This document shows positions 33,486 through 41,164 of a stretch of 64,000 nucleotides of DNA, piece by piece; within the stretch, counting starts at the first letter, position 1; each line of letters begins with the position of its first letter. This DNA is from Brachybacterium sp. YJGR34. Lineage in GTDB: Bacteria; Actinomycetota; Actinomycetes; Actinomycetales; Dermabacteraceae. The translations under genes were made by a program, and so were the position numbers. The notes under the pieces are model-generated. The model was not told the DNA's origin, did no database searches, and saw only the letters and a program-made list of their open reading frames with translations. Location of the stretch: the NCBI RefSeq assembly GCF_003347015.1, contig NZ_PNFB01000002.1:62001-126000 (forward strand). The letters are read 5' to 3'.

Positions 33486-34418
33486 ATGACGTCATCGACC
33501 GCCGCCGCCCGCCGCCCCCGCACCGCACGTCCCAAGCTGGACGCGGTCGCGGCCGGTGCCGTCGATCTCGCCCGCGAGGCCCTGCTCGAGGTCACCGAGC
33601 CCGGGCAGGTCGGTGAGCACCAGCGCGTCGAGATCGCCGGCGAGCGACTGGTCACCCACGTCTTCGCGTGCACGATGCCCGGCTACGCCGGCTGGTCGTG
33701 GGTGGCGGTGCTGGCCCGCGCCCCGCGCGCCAAGGTCCCCACCGTCGCCGAGACCGCGCTCCTGCCCGGCGAGGACGCGATCCTCGCGCCGGCGTGGGAG
33801 CCCTGGTCGGAGCGGCTGAAGCCCTCGGACGTCGGGGCCGACGACCTGCTGCCCTACCGCGGCCAGGACGAGCGCCTCGAGCAGGGGTACGAGGCCACCG
33901 ACGACGAGGACGCCGATCGCGTCGCGCAGTGGGAGCTGGGCCTGGGCCGTGCCCGCGTGCTCTCCCCCGAGGGCCGCTCCGAGGCGGCCGAGCGCTGGCT
34001 GGAGGGCGAGTTCGGTCCGCGCCAGGTCTCGACCCGCGGGCGCCGCGGCACGGTCGCTGCCTCCTGCGCCAGCTGCGGCTTCCTCATGAAGCTCTCCGGC
34101 TCCCTGCGCCAGGAGTTCGGGGTGTGCACCAACGAGTGGTCCCCGGCCGACGGGAAGGTCGTCCACCTCGGTTTCGGCTGCGGCGCGCATTCGGAGACCG
34201 GCCAGGAGGACGACGAGCCCGAGATCCCGCGCGCGAGCGGCGTGGTGGTCGACGAGCTCGAGGTCGACGTCGTGCCCGCGGGCGGCACGCAGGACGCCGC
34301 TCCCGCGGAGGCGGCCGAGGCGGCGGCGGCCACCGATGCCGCAGCGGACGGCAGCGCTGCCGCGGCCGCCGAGGACACCGAGGCCTCGTCCCCGGAGGCC
34401 GACGCCCCCGACGCCTGA
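33486..34418 (+). CDS. DUF3027 protein
   Basis: A 310-residue member of DUF3027, an actinobacterial family of unknown function conserved next to cold-shock genes. Visible features are a globular domain with GYAGWSWVAVLARAPR, the acidic DQ/DE-rich middle, and two cysteine pairs (CASC and, 20 and 36 residues later, FGVC and GCGAH) that look like a zinc-binding site. The last 70 residues are an Ala/Asp/Glu-rich disordered tail. The gene follows csp by four bases and probably shares its mRNA. Confidence 0.82.
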   Translation: MTSSTAAARRPRTARPKLDAVAAGAVDLAREALLEVTEPGQVGEHQRVEIAGERLVTHVFACTMPGYAGWSWVAVLARAPRAKVPTVAETALLPGEDAILAPAWEPWSERLKPSDVGADDLLPYRGQDERLEQGYEATDDEDADRVAQWELGLGRARVLSPEGRSEAAERWLEGEFGPRQVSTRGRRGTVAASCASCGFLMKLSGSLRQEFGVCTNEWSPADGKVVHLGFGCGAHSETGQEDDEPEIPRASGVVVDELEVDVVPAGGTQDAAPAEAAEAAAATDAAADGSAAAAAEDTEASSPEADAPDA

Positions 34419-34438
34419 GCGCACCCGCCCTCGTCCTC

Positions 34439-34471
34439 AGCGCCCCGTCTCCGTCCCGGAGCCGGGGCGCT
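34439..34471. terminator. Strong hairpin between convergent DUF3027 and holB genes
   Basis: AGCGCCCCG pairs with CGGGGCGCT, and inside, after one mismatch, CTCCG pairs with CGGAG around a TCC loop: 14 paired bases in all. Confidence 0.7.
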
Positions 34472-34505
34472 GCTGGGTGCTGGGCGGCGATGCGTCGAGC
34501 CTGTC

Positions 34506-34537
34506 GCCCGGGCCCGGGCCCGGACCCGGGCCCGGGT
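34506..34537. repeat. CCCGGG simple repeat next to the holB stop
   Basis: Five CCCGGG-type units, interrupted once by GGACCC, run up to the holB stop codon at 34537. Each unit is itself a palindrome, so the tract can fold several ways. Confidence 0.6.
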
Positions 34538-35709
34538 CAGCGCAGGGACAGGGCGATGCGCGCCAGGAGCGCCTCGATCGCGAGCAGCGGAGGCACGTTC
34601 CCGGCGATCCGCCGCCGGGCCTCCTGCACCGCCTCCAGCAGGTCGAGCGTGACGTGCGCGGATCCGGCGCCGGCCACCTCGTCGATCTCCCGGGACACGT
34701 CGACGTTCACGAGCTCGGACTGCGCGCCCAGCTGGCGGCTGAGCACGTCGCGCAGCACCGAGTGCACGTCCAGCAGGTACCGGTCCAGCACATCGCGCAC
34801 CAGGCGGGTCTGGCGCCGTTTGGCGTCCTCCTCCAGCTGGCGCAGCTGCGAGCGCAGCGCGGGCGGGACCTTCCCGTCCTCGATCCCGGCCGAGCGCAGG
34901 AAGCGCTCCTTCTCCTCGGCCGCGACGAGGTCCGCGTGCTCCTTCGCCTCCGCGGTCGCGCGATCGAGGAGCGACTGGGCGGCGAGCACCGCCTGTCCCG
35001 CCCCGCGCAGCGACAGCAGGGTGCGGGCGGACTCCTCCCGGGCGGCCAGGGCGCCCTCCTGGGTCGCATAGCGCAGGGCGAGGCCGATGTGCCCCTGGGC
35101 GGCGCGCGCCGCCCGGATCGCGAGCTGCTCGTCCACGCCGTCGCGGCGCCGCAGCAGCTCGGCGACCACCGCGGCGGAGGGGATGGACAGGGTGACCTGG
35201 CGGCAGCGGGAGCGGATGGTCGGGGCGAGATCCTCCGCGGAGGGGGCGCAGAGCATCCAGACGGTCGACGGGGGCGGCTCTTCGATGGACTTCAGCAGCA
35301 CGTTGAAGGTGCCGGCGCTCATCCGGTCCGCGTCCTCGACGATCAGCACCCGGTGCCTCCCGGTGGCGGGCGCCCGCTGCGCCGTCATCACCAGCGAGCG
35401 CACCTCCTCCTTCGCGATGGACAGCTTGTCCGTCGCGACCACGGTGACGTCCGGGTGGGTGGAGGCGAGCGTGGTGCGGCACGCCGTGCACCGCCCGCAG
35501 CCGGTGCCCTGCTCGCACTGCAGCGTGGCGGCGAAGGCCCGCGCCGCGGTGGACCGGCCGGAGCCGGGCGGTCCGGTGATCAGCCAGGCCTGCGCGAGGG
35601 AGCCCTCCGGGGAGGCGGCGCGGCGGAACTGCGCGACGGCGGCGTCCTGGCCCACGACGTCGGCCCAGACGCCGGCGGGGGCGGCCGTGCCCGCGGCGGG
35701 CGCGCTCAC
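34537..35709 (-). CDS. holB: DNA polymerase III delta' subunit
   Basis: A 390-residue clamp-loader subunit. The AAA+ domain has a Walker A variant GPPGSGRS (Arg52 in place of Lys), a four-cysteine zinc module (CEQGTGCGRCTAC), the DADRM Walker B region and SRC in IRSRCR, the sensor/arginine-finger motif. Delta' acts as a stator in loading the beta clamp and need not hydrolyse ATP, which fits the altered P-loop. GTG at 35709 overlaps the tmk stop (GTGA), the widespread tmk-holB arrangement. Confidence 0.92.
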   Translation of the reverse strand: MSAPAAGTAAPAGVWADVVGQDAAVAQFRRAASPEGSLAQAWLITGPPGSGRSTAARAFAATLQCEQGTGCGRCTACRTTLASTHPDVTVVATDKLSIAKEEVRSLVMTAQRAPATGRHRVLIVEDADRMSAGTFNVLLKSIEEPPPSTVWMLCAPSAEDLAPTIRSRCRQVTLSIPSAAVVAELLRRRDGVDEQLAIRAARAAQGHIGLALRYATQEGALAAREESARTLLSLRGAGQAVLAAQSLLDRATAEAKEHADLVAAEEKERFLRSAGIEDGKVPPALRSQLRQLEEDAKRRQTRLVRDVLDRYLLDVHSVLRDVLSRQLGAQSELVNVDVSREIDEVAGAGSAHVTLDLLEAVQEARRRIAGNVPPLLAIEALLARIALSLR

Positions 35710-36437
35710 GCCTCGTCCCGGTGCCGCGGGGGCGCGGCCCGCGGGGCGGTGGGATCGAACAGGCTCAGCACCTCCGCGACGGCCTCGAGCACCGCGGCGT
35801 GGACCTGCTCGCGCGGGAGGGTCCCGTCGATCACGGTGAAGCGCTCGGGGTCCGCCGCGGCGAGGTCCAGGAACTCCTGGCGGACGGCGCCGTGGAACTC
35901 GAGCCCGGCCTGCTCGAGGCGGTCCCGGCCGGCGGGCTCCCGGCGCTCGTCGAGCGTGTCCGCCGGGACGTCGAGCAGGATCGTGCGATGGGGGAGCAGG
36001 CCGTCGACCGCCCACAGCGAGAGGGAGGCGATGTCGTCCTGGTCCAGATCGCGCCCGGCGCCCTGATAGGCGATGGAGGAGTCGAGGTAGCGGTCGCTGA
36101 GCACCAGGCCGCCACGGGCGAGATGCGGGCGGACCAGGGTCTCCACGTGGTGTGCGCGGTCGGCGGCGTACAGCAGCGCCTCCGCCCGCGCCTCGACCTC
36201 CTGACCGTGCAGCAGCAGCTCGCGGAGCCGCCGGCCCAGCTCCGTGCCGCCCGGCTCGCGGGTGGTGAGGATGAGGTCCTCCGCGACGGAGCGCTCGGTG
36301 ACCAGGTGCTCCCGCAGCATGCGGATCTGGGTGGTCTTGCCGGCGCTGTCACCGCCCTCGAAGGAGATGAAGGCACCGCGCTGGGGTGAGCGCGGGGAGG
36401 GGACGCGCAGCGCGCGGGCGGTCTCCAGGAGGCTCAT
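35706..36437 (-). CDS. tmk: Thymidylate kinase
   Basis: A 243-residue dTMP kinase that makes dTDP for DNA synthesis. The P-loop FEGGDSAGKTTQ, the substrate motif SDRYLDSSIAYQGAGR and the lid region with GRDRLE identify it. The first 20 residues before the P-loop domain are an extra basic segment. ATG at 36437 has GGGAGGAG upstream and overlaps the stop of the oxidoreductase gene. Confidence 0.93.
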   Translation of the reverse strand: MSLLETARALRVPSPRSPQRGAFISFEGGDSAGKTTQIRMLREHLVTERSVAEDLILTTREPGGTELGRRLRELLLHGQEVEARAEALLYAADRAHHVETLVRPHLARGGLVLSDRYLDSSIAYQGAGRDLDQDDIASLSLWAVDGLLPHRTILLDVPADTLDERREPAGRDRLEQAGLEFHGAVRQEFLDLAAADPERFTVIDGTLPREQVHAAVLEAVAEVLSLFDPTAPRAAPPRHRDEA

Positions 36438-37510
36438 GCCGACTCCTCCCCGGGGTAGACCACGCCGAGCTCGGCGCGCACGGCATCCATCGTGGACATC
36501 ACGCTGAGGGTGTCGTACCAGCTCATCAGCGGTGACTCGAGCTCCCCGGCGGTGATCCGGCGAGCGGACTCCGCGATCTCGTAGGCCATGCCGTCTCCGG
36601 GCGCACCGGGGTGGGAGAAGGAGGCCGAGCGGCCGTCCAGCAGGGTCACGGTGAGGGTGCCGGGGGCGAAGAAGGCCCCGGAGAGGTGGGCGGAGCCGGC
36701 CGTGCCGCTGACCACCGCCTGGGTGGGGGTGCGCGCGTTCAGGGTGGAGGACAGGCGCGCCCGCCCGCCGTCGGCCCCGCGCGCGAGCAGCGCGACGTAC
36801 GCATCGACACCGGTGGAGGTCAGATCGCCGCGCACGGCGAGGTCCGTGAGATCGCCCAGGACCATCTGCGCGAAGGAGAGCGGGTAGACGCCGAGGTCGA
36901 GCAGGGCGCCGCCACCGAGCTCCGGCGCGTACATGCGGTGCGCGGGGTCCTCGGGGAAGGACTGCCCGTGGTCCGCCGCGACCTCGACGATCTCGCCGAG
37001 CATCCCGCTCGCGAGCACCTGACGCAGCACGTCGTACTGCGGCAGGAAACGGGCCCACATCGCCTCCATCGCGAAGACGCCGCGCCGCTGGGCGAGGTCC
37101 AGCAGCTCGCGGGCCTGACCGGAGTTCAGGGTGAAGGCCTTCTCGACCAGCACCGGCACGCCGGCCTCGAGCACGGGACGGGCCAGGGCGTGGTGCTGGG
37201 CGTGCGGGGAGGCGATGTACACGGCGTCCAGGCCACCGGCGGCGAGCATGTCCTCGACGGCGTCGAAGGACCGCTCGATCCCGTGCCGGGCGGCGAAGGC
37301 CCCGGCCCGCTCCGCGGAACGGGAGACGACGGAGGCCACGCGGGAGGCGGTCGCCCGGTGCGCGGTGGCCGTGAACTGGTCGCCGATGTGGCCGGGGGAG
37401 ATCACGCCCCAGCGCAGCCCCGGCGCGGCGGCCGGATCGAGGACGGTGGAGGCGGGCAGGGTGAGAGTCGGCTCCCCTGCGGCGTCCCGGGTCTCAGCGG
37501 TCTGGTTCAT
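36434..37510 (-). CDS. Gfo/Idh/MocA family oxidoreductase
   Basis: A 358-residue NAD(P)-dependent oxidoreductase. The Rossmann domain has WGVISPGHIGDQF near 34-46 and the conserved EKAF (EKP variant) near 123; the C-terminal domain has GGGALLDLGVYPLSF, the catalytic-region signature of Gfo/Idh/MocA enzymes. Close relatives oxidise sugars, inositols or trans-dihydrodiols. The substrate is unknown; the sugar ABC operon just downstream in genome order, on the same strand, hints at carbohydrate use. Confidence 0.87.
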   Translation of the reverse strand: MNQTAETRDAAGEPTLTLPASTVLDPAAAPGLRWGVISPGHIGDQFTATAHRATASRVASVVSRSAERAGAFAARHGIERSFDAVEDMLAAGGLDAVYIASPHAQHHALARPVLEAGVPVLVEKAFTLNSGQARELLDLAQRRGVFAMEAMWARFLPQYDVLRQVLASGMLGEIVEVAADHGQSFPEDPAHRMYAPELGGGALLDLGVYPLSFAQMVLGDLTDLAVRGDLTSTGVDAYVALLARGADGGRARLSSTLNARTPTQAVVSGTAGSAHLSGAFFAPGTLTVTLLDGRSASFSHPGAPGDGMAYEIAESARRITAGELESPLMSWYDTLSVMSTMDAVRAELGVVYPGEESA

Positions 37511-37605
37511 GGGTCCAATCTATCGAGCGCCTCCGACATCGCGAGGGACCCCGGGCCCCTGTGGAGGGCGGTCCGCCGTGGGCGGAATTCCGGGGTGCCT
37601 CCCCG

Positions 37606-38460
37606 CTACCCCTTGACACTGCCGGCGGTCATGCCGCGCACCAGGAACCGCTGGAGCCCGAAGAACACCAGCATCGGCACGACCATCGAGATGAAGGCGC
37701 CCGCGGTGAGCAGCTCCGCGCCCTGACCCTGGGTGCCCAGCATCTGCTGCAGGCTCACGATGATCGTGGTGTTCTCCCCGCCGCCGAGGAACAGCTTGGC
37801 GATGAGCAGGTCGTTCCACACCCACAGGAACTGCAGGGTGGCGAAGGCGGCGATCGCGGGGGAGGACATCGGGGCCACCAGGCGCCAGAAGGTCTGGAAG
37901 TGCGAGGCGCCGTCGATCTTCGCGCTCTCGACCACGGAGGAGGGCAGGGTCGACATGTAGTTGCGCAGCGTGTAGATCGCCAGCGGCATGCCGAAGCCGG
38001 TGTGCAGCATCCACACCGCCACGAACTGCCCGTTGATCCCCAGGCCCCGTGGCCCCAGCAGGTCCAGCATCGGCTGGAAGGCGACCTGGATCGGCACCAC
38101 CATCACGGCGACGATCATGATGAACAGGACGTCCTTGCCGCGGAAGCGGAGGAAGGTGAAGGCGTAGGCGGCGAAGGCCGCGAACATGATCGGCAGCACG
38201 GTGGCGGGCACCGCGACCACGATCGAGTTGACCAGCGATCCGCCGATGGAGGGATCGCCCAGCACGGTCGCGTAGTTCCCGAGCGTCCAGCCGCCCTCCC
38301 ACAGCGCGGTCCACCAGCCGGTGGTGGCCGCGGCCTCCCGGGTGCGCAGGCTGGTCACGAGCAGCCCGAGGGTCGGGATCGTCCACAGCACGGCCAGCAG
38401 CGGCATGGCGATCATCGCCGCCGGTGAGCGCTTGCGCCCGTCCTGCATGCGCCCGGTCAT
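37606..38460 (-). CDS. Carbohydrate ABC transporter permease (MalG-like)
   Basis: A 284-residue inner permease with six membrane helices and the ABC permease loop ESAKIDGASHFQTFWRLVAP (EAA motif). It ends in GSVKG-like basic residues. ATG at 38460 overlaps the MalF-like stop codon. Together with the other two genes it forms a sugar importer of the CUT1 class; the ATPase is not encoded here and is probably a shared MsiK-type protein, as in other actinobacteria. Confidence 0.9.
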   Translation of the reverse strand: MTGRMQDGRKRSPAAMIAMPLLAVLWTIPTLGLLVTSLRTREAAATTGWWTALWEGGWTLGNYATVLGDPSIGGSLVNSIVVAVPATVLPIMFAAFAAYAFTFLRFRGKDVLFIMIVAVMVVPIQVAFQPMLDLLGPRGLGINGQFVAVWMLHTGFGMPLAIYTLRNYMSTLPSSVVESAKIDGASHFQTFWRLVAPMSSPAIAAFATLQFLWVWNDLLIAKLFLGGGENTTIIVSLQQMLGTQGQGAELLTAGAFISMVVPMLVFFGLQRFLVRGMTAGSVKG

Positions 38461-39611
38461 CGGCCCGCCTCCTGGTTCCTGAAGCTCTTGACCTGATAGA
38501 CGAGCACCGGCAGCACCAGCAGCAGGAGCACGACCACCACGGCGGAGGCCTGACCGGCCTGCTGGTCGGTGAACAGCTTCCGGAAGAACAGGTTCGCGAT
38601 GACGTCCGTGTCGTACAGGCCGTTGGTGGTCACGTAGATGACGTCGAAGACCTTCAGCACCAGGATCAGCACGGTGATGAGCACGGCGACGAGGGTGGTC
38701 CGCACCTGCGGGAAGACGATCTGCCAGAAGATCCGCACCTCGCTCGCGCCGTCCATGCGACCGGCCTCGACCGTGTCCTCGGGGACGGCCTTGATCGCCG
38801 AGCTCAGCAGCACCATCGCGAAGCCCGTCTGGAGCCAGATGAGGATCACCATCAGCAGCAGGGAGTTCAGGCGTCCGGTGGAGATCTGGTACCACGGCTG
38901 CGGATCCATGCCCAGGGTGGTGACCACGGCGTTGAGCAGGCCCGTCTGCGGGTCGCCGGGGGAGTCGTAGGCGTACACCAGTCCCCAGATGGTCGCGGCC
39001 CCCACGAAGCTGATGGCCATCGGCAGGAAGATCATCGACTTCGCCGCCCGCTCACCGCCCGCCGAGAGCTTGTCCGCGAGCACCGCGACGGCCAGGCCGA
39101 AGGACACGGTGACCACCGGGACCACGAGGATCCACAGCAGGTTGTTGAGCATCGCCGACCAGAAGGCGGAGCTGGAGAAGATCGCCGCGTAGTTGTCCAG
39201 TCCCACCCAGTCCGTGGAGTCGTCGTTCGCGAAGGAGTACACGACCGTCTGGACCGTGGGGTAGAGCAGGAAGATGCCGATGAGGCTGAAGCCGGGCAGC
39301 AGGAAGGCGTAGGGGATGAGCCCCTCCGACAGCCGCGCGGGGAAGCCCTCGATGCACAGGTTCACGAAGGTGAAGAACACGATCGAGCCGCCGATGCCGA
39401 CCACCAGGCCGAGGATCCCGATGAGGATCCCCGAGCCCAGGAACCACTGCGGGTAGTAGGCGCAGGCGAGGAAGGCGTTGCACACCAGCCACGCCGTGAC
39501 CACCATGCCGACCGCGCCGATCAGCACCTGCAGCGGACGGGCCGGGGAGCTGCCGCGCGTGCGCGGGGCGGCCGGGGCCGCTCCCTTCCCGGAGAGCGTC
39601 CCGGTGGTCAC
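38457..39611 (-). CDS. Carbohydrate ABC transporter permease (MalF-like) with extended N-terminus
   Basis: A 384-residue permease. The C-terminal 270 residues are a usual MalF core with EAGRMDGASEVRIFWQIVFP as EAA loop. Ahead of it, about 90 extra residues carry two further hydrophobic segments (from LIGAVGMVVTAWLVCNAFLA), an N-terminal extension seen in some CUT1 permeases. GTG at 39611 overlaps the binding-protein stop (GTGA). Confidence 0.9.
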   Translation of the reverse strand: MTTGTLSGKGAAPAAPRTRGSSPARPLQVLIGAVGMVVTAWLVCNAFLACAYYPQWFLGSGILIGILGLVVGIGGSIVFFTFVNLCIEGFPARLSEGLIPYAFLLPGFSLIGIFLLYPTVQTVVYSFANDDSTDWVGLDNYAAIFSSSAFWSAMLNNLLWILVVPVVTVSFGLAVAVLADKLSAGGERAAKSMIFLPMAISFVGAATIWGLVYAYDSPGDPQTGLLNAVVTTLGMDPQPWYQISTGRLNSLLLMVILIWLQTGFAMVLLSSAIKAVPEDTVEAGRMDGASEVRIFWQIVFPQVRTTLVAVLITVLILVLKVFDVIYVTTNGLYDTDVIANLFFRKLFTDQQAGQASAVVVVLLLLVLPVLVYQVKSFRNQEAGR

Positions 39612-40954
39612 TCGGGCCACCCCGCCTCGATCTCGTCGCACACCTGCTGGGCGGTCTTCTCGTCCTGCAGCCACTGGACCATGCCGGTCCAGAAGGAGCC
39701 GCCGCCCACGGAGGTGGGCATGAGGTCCGAGCCGTCGTAGCGGAAGACCTGCGCGCCGGAGGCGATCTCGGCGACCTGTCGGGTGATCTCGTCGGAGTAC
39801 CGGGTGAGGTCGAAGGTGCGGTGGGGGCTCAGCCAGCCGCCCGCCCCGGCCCACTCGCCGCCGAAGGCGTCGGAGCTGAGGAAGTCCATCACCGCCACGG
39901 TGTCGTCGTTGAGGCGGAACAGGGCGGCGAGGTCCCCGCCGCCCAGGATCGGCTGGCCGTCGAAGCCGCCCTCCCAGGTGGGCATCGCGTACACCCCGAT
40001 CTCCTCGTCCATGTTCGCCTGGATGTCCTCGGGGTAGAAGCCGGTGACGAAGTTGCCCTGCCGCACCAGCATCGCCTGGGGCGGGTCGGTGAACTGGGCC
40101 AGCGGCGCCTCGGAGAACGGGGTGTTGATGATCGAGGTGGTGCCGCCCAGCACGTTGCCCTCGCCCTTGAGCAGGTCGCCGACGAGATCGAAGACCTCGA
40201 TCACCTCGGGGGCGTTGAAGGGGATCCGGTGCTTGACCCAGTCGTCGTAGACGACCGGGCCGTGGACCCGCAGCATGAACTCCTCGATCCAGTCGGTGCC
40301 CACCCATCCGGTCGCCTGGTCGGCGGCCCAGCCGTCGGACCACGGCGCGATGCCGTCGGCCCTGATCCGGTCGGTGATCTCGTAGAGCTCCTGCATGGTG
40401 GCCGGGTCGGTCGCGTATCCGGCCTCCTCGTAGGCGCGGCGCGGGTACCAGATCAGGGACTTGCAGGCCATCCGCATCGGCGCGCCGTAGACGCGGCCCT
40501 GGTAGCGGGCGGAGTCCAGGAAGCCGGGGATCAGGGTGGAGGCCAGCTGGTCGTAGTCGAGGTAGACGTCGATGGGGACCACCATCCCCTTCGCGGCCAG
40601 GTCGAACATGCCGCCGGGCTGCGGGAACAGGGCGATGTCCGGGGCGTCGCCGGCGCCGGCTCGCTGCTGGATGGTGTTGGGGAAGTCGGTGTCCGCGGTG
40701 TACTGGATCGTGATGCCCGTGTCCTCCTCGAAGGCGGCGAGGGAGGCCTCGAAGCCCTCCTGCTCCTGACCGCCGAACTGTCCGAGGATCGTCACGGTGC
40801 CCGTGCCGGGGGTGTCCCCCGGGGTGTACCGCTCGGTCGCCGCACCCCCCGTGCCGCCGTCGGGGTCGGGATTCTGCAGGCATCCGGTCATCCCGAGCGC
40901 GGCGGTCGCCGCGGCTGTGGACAGGACCGCGCGCCGGCGGGGGCGTCGCTCCAT
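39608..40954 (-). CDS. Sugar-binding lipoprotein of the CUT1 ABC transporter (probable Tat substrate)
   Basis: A 448-residue extracellular solute-binding protein, family 1. The signal peptide has a twin-arginine run RRRAVLS at 6-12 and a lipobox ending at Cys25 (GMTGC), so it is probably Tat-exported and lipid-anchored. The fold follows with GTVTILGQFGGQEQEGFEA and a ligand-binding cleft rich in Trp and Asp (EIGVYAMPTWEGG). The substrate is likely an oligosaccharide but cannot be named. ATG at 40954 follows AAGGAG; longer in-frame starts lack support. A GlxR-type site overlaps its promoter. Confidence 0.88.
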   Translation of the reverse strand: MERRPRRRAVLSTAAATAALGMTGCLQNPDPDGGTGGAATERYTPGDTPGTGTVTILGQFGGQEQEGFEASLAAFEEDTGITIQYTADTDFPNTIQQRAGAGDAPDIALFPQPGGMFDLAAKGMVVPIDVYLDYDQLASTLIPGFLDSARYQGRVYGAPMRMACKSLIWYPRRAYEEAGYATDPATMQELYEITDRIRADGIAPWSDGWAADQATGWVGTDWIEEFMLRVHGPVVYDDWVKHRIPFNAPEVIEVFDLVGDLLKGEGNVLGGTTSIINTPFSEAPLAQFTDPPQAMLVRQGNFVTGFYPEDIQANMDEEIGVYAMPTWEGGFDGQPILGGGDLAALFRLNDDTVAVMDFLSSDAFGGEWAGAGGWLSPHRTFDLTRYSDEITRQVAEIASGAQVFRYDGSDLMPTSVGGGSFWTGMVQWLQDEKTAQQVCDEIEAGWPE

Positions 40955-40978
40955 GATCACTCCTTCGTGGGTCACCGA

Positions 40979-40997
40979 TGTGCTCCTGGTCACAGTA
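40979..40997 (-). promoter_or_regulatory. GlxR/CRP-type site overlapping the -10 of the sugar ABC operon
   Basis: TGTGC-N6-TCACA (40979-40994) matches TGTGA-N6-TCACA at 9 of 10 positions. It overlaps the minus-strand -10 TACTGT (plus-strand 40992-40997), which would start transcription about 32 bases before the ATG. That position suggests repression by the GlxR protein encoded at 30692. Confidence 0.55.
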
Positions 40998-41085
40998 TGC
41001 CCCGTGTCCAGCGCGGCGCGACGGATCGGGTCCCGCGGCGCGCCCGATCGGGGCGTCGGCGCGTCGACGGGGTCCGGAGCGCGCA

Positions 41086-41125
41086 CGAGGACGGGCACGG
41101 ACCGTTCGGTCCGTGCCCGTCCTCG
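41086..41125 (-). terminator. 18-bp perfect terminator hairpin of topA
   Basis: Positions 41086-41103 pair without mismatch with 41108-41125 around a GTTC loop. It lies 40 bases beyond the topA stop codon. No T run follows. Confidence 0.75.
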
Positions 41126-41164
41126 GCCCTCAGCGGGACCCGGTGCGGCGCCGTGCGCCGCCGG

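Noticed and set aside
34506-34537. CCCGGG repeats as a CRISPR or attachment site
   Set aside because: Units are 6 bases with no spacers, and no cas, integrase or duplicated tRNA end is nearby.
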